Positions 16,012 through 16,141 of a stretch of DNA of 16,141 nucleotides are shown here, piece after piece. Position 1 is the first letter of the stretch; each line of letters opens with the position of its first letter. Source of the stretch: CAZXNF01 sp050741255. Lineage in GTDB: Bacteria > Pseudomonadota > Gammaproteobacteria > Burkholderiales > SG8-41. The notes beneath the pieces are model-generated. The model was not told the DNA's origin and searched no databases. It worked only from the letters and a program-made list of their open reading frames with translations. The DNA lies in the NCBI GenBank assembly GCA_050741255.1, contig JBOIEQ010000100.1, positions 1 through 16,141 of the forward strand, written 5' to 3'. The translations under genes were made by a program, and so were the position numbers.

Positions 16012-16113
16012 GGGATTCGGAATTCGGGATTCGGGATTCGGGATTCGGGATTCGGGATTCGGGATTCGGGATTCGGGATTCGGGATTCGGGATTCGGGAT
16101 TCGGGATTCGGGA
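16012..16113. repeat. Tandem array of 14 GGGATTC heptamers
   Basis: Fourteen head-to-tail 7-bp units (16012-16109), plus a partial GGGA to 16113. All are GGGATTC except the second, GGAATTC. The uniformity suggests recent expansion or ongoing homogenisation by slippage. It lies upstream of the CBS gene. An open frame reading IPNPESR repeats across the minus strand is an artefact of the repeat (7 bp gives three frames in turn). The remaining 16114-16141 shows nothing recognisable. Confidence 0.97.
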
Positions 16114-16141
16114 AGAGACTACGGCCAAGTCAGGTTTGCAG

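Noticed and set aside
15808..16128. Minus-strand frame encoding IPNPESR repeats.
   Set aside because: Produced by the 7-bp tandem repeat; it runs into the CBS gene in another frame and has no start signal.

Overview
The window looks like a GC-rich proteobacterial chromosome, most probably a betaproteobacterium or a close relative. The basis is gene order: glyA-nrdR-ribD-ribE-ribBA-ribH-nusB in one direction, and pmbA divergent from yjgA-mog. No rRNA, tRNA, CRISPR array, phage gene or transposase gene is visible. The taxonomic call rests on synteny and family resemblance only.

Layout. From 11663 down to position 1 almost everything is on the minus strand. In transcription order this is pmbA, a TRAP-type solute-binding protein with a Tat-like signal, glyA, nrdR, ribD, ribE, a ribBA fusion with a degenerate second domain, ribH, nusB, an AlgI-like membrane O-acyltransferase and a membrane-anchored SGNH-like protein. 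The left edge holds a start codon whose gene runs out of the window. On the plus strand are yjgA and mog (overlapping by 4 nt) and an EstB-like carboxylesterase. On the right, on the minus strand, are a tandem-CBS protein and a 518-residue protein with a PilZ-like motif.

How the genes work together. ribD, ribE, ribB(A) and ribH cover the riboflavin pathway except GTP cyclohydrolase II: the second domain of the RibBA protein lacks the zinc cysteines, so a separate RibA is expected elsewhere. NusB, NrdR and GlyA are the usual neighbours of this cluster. The acyltransferase plus SGNH pair after nusB resembles extracellular polysaccharide acetylation modules. Mog belongs to molybdenum cofactor synthesis, PmbA to the TldD/E protease, YjgA to 50S ribosome assembly.

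Non-coding content is unusually rich. (1) Positions 38-335 form a 298-bp element closed by a near-perfect 25-bp inverted repeat, containing further hairpins that give a four-way-junction shape. It lies 7 nt after the SGNH stop codon, and a new start codon follows 2 nt after it. This is the best candidate for something undescribed. (2) Two related elements (1529-1678 and 12859-13058) have arms of iterated ~8-10 bp units beginning AGCCGCAGA. (3) A GTGAGGG-type inverted repeat lies between glyA and nrdR. (4) Fourteen 7-bp GGGATTC units lie upstream of the CBS gene.
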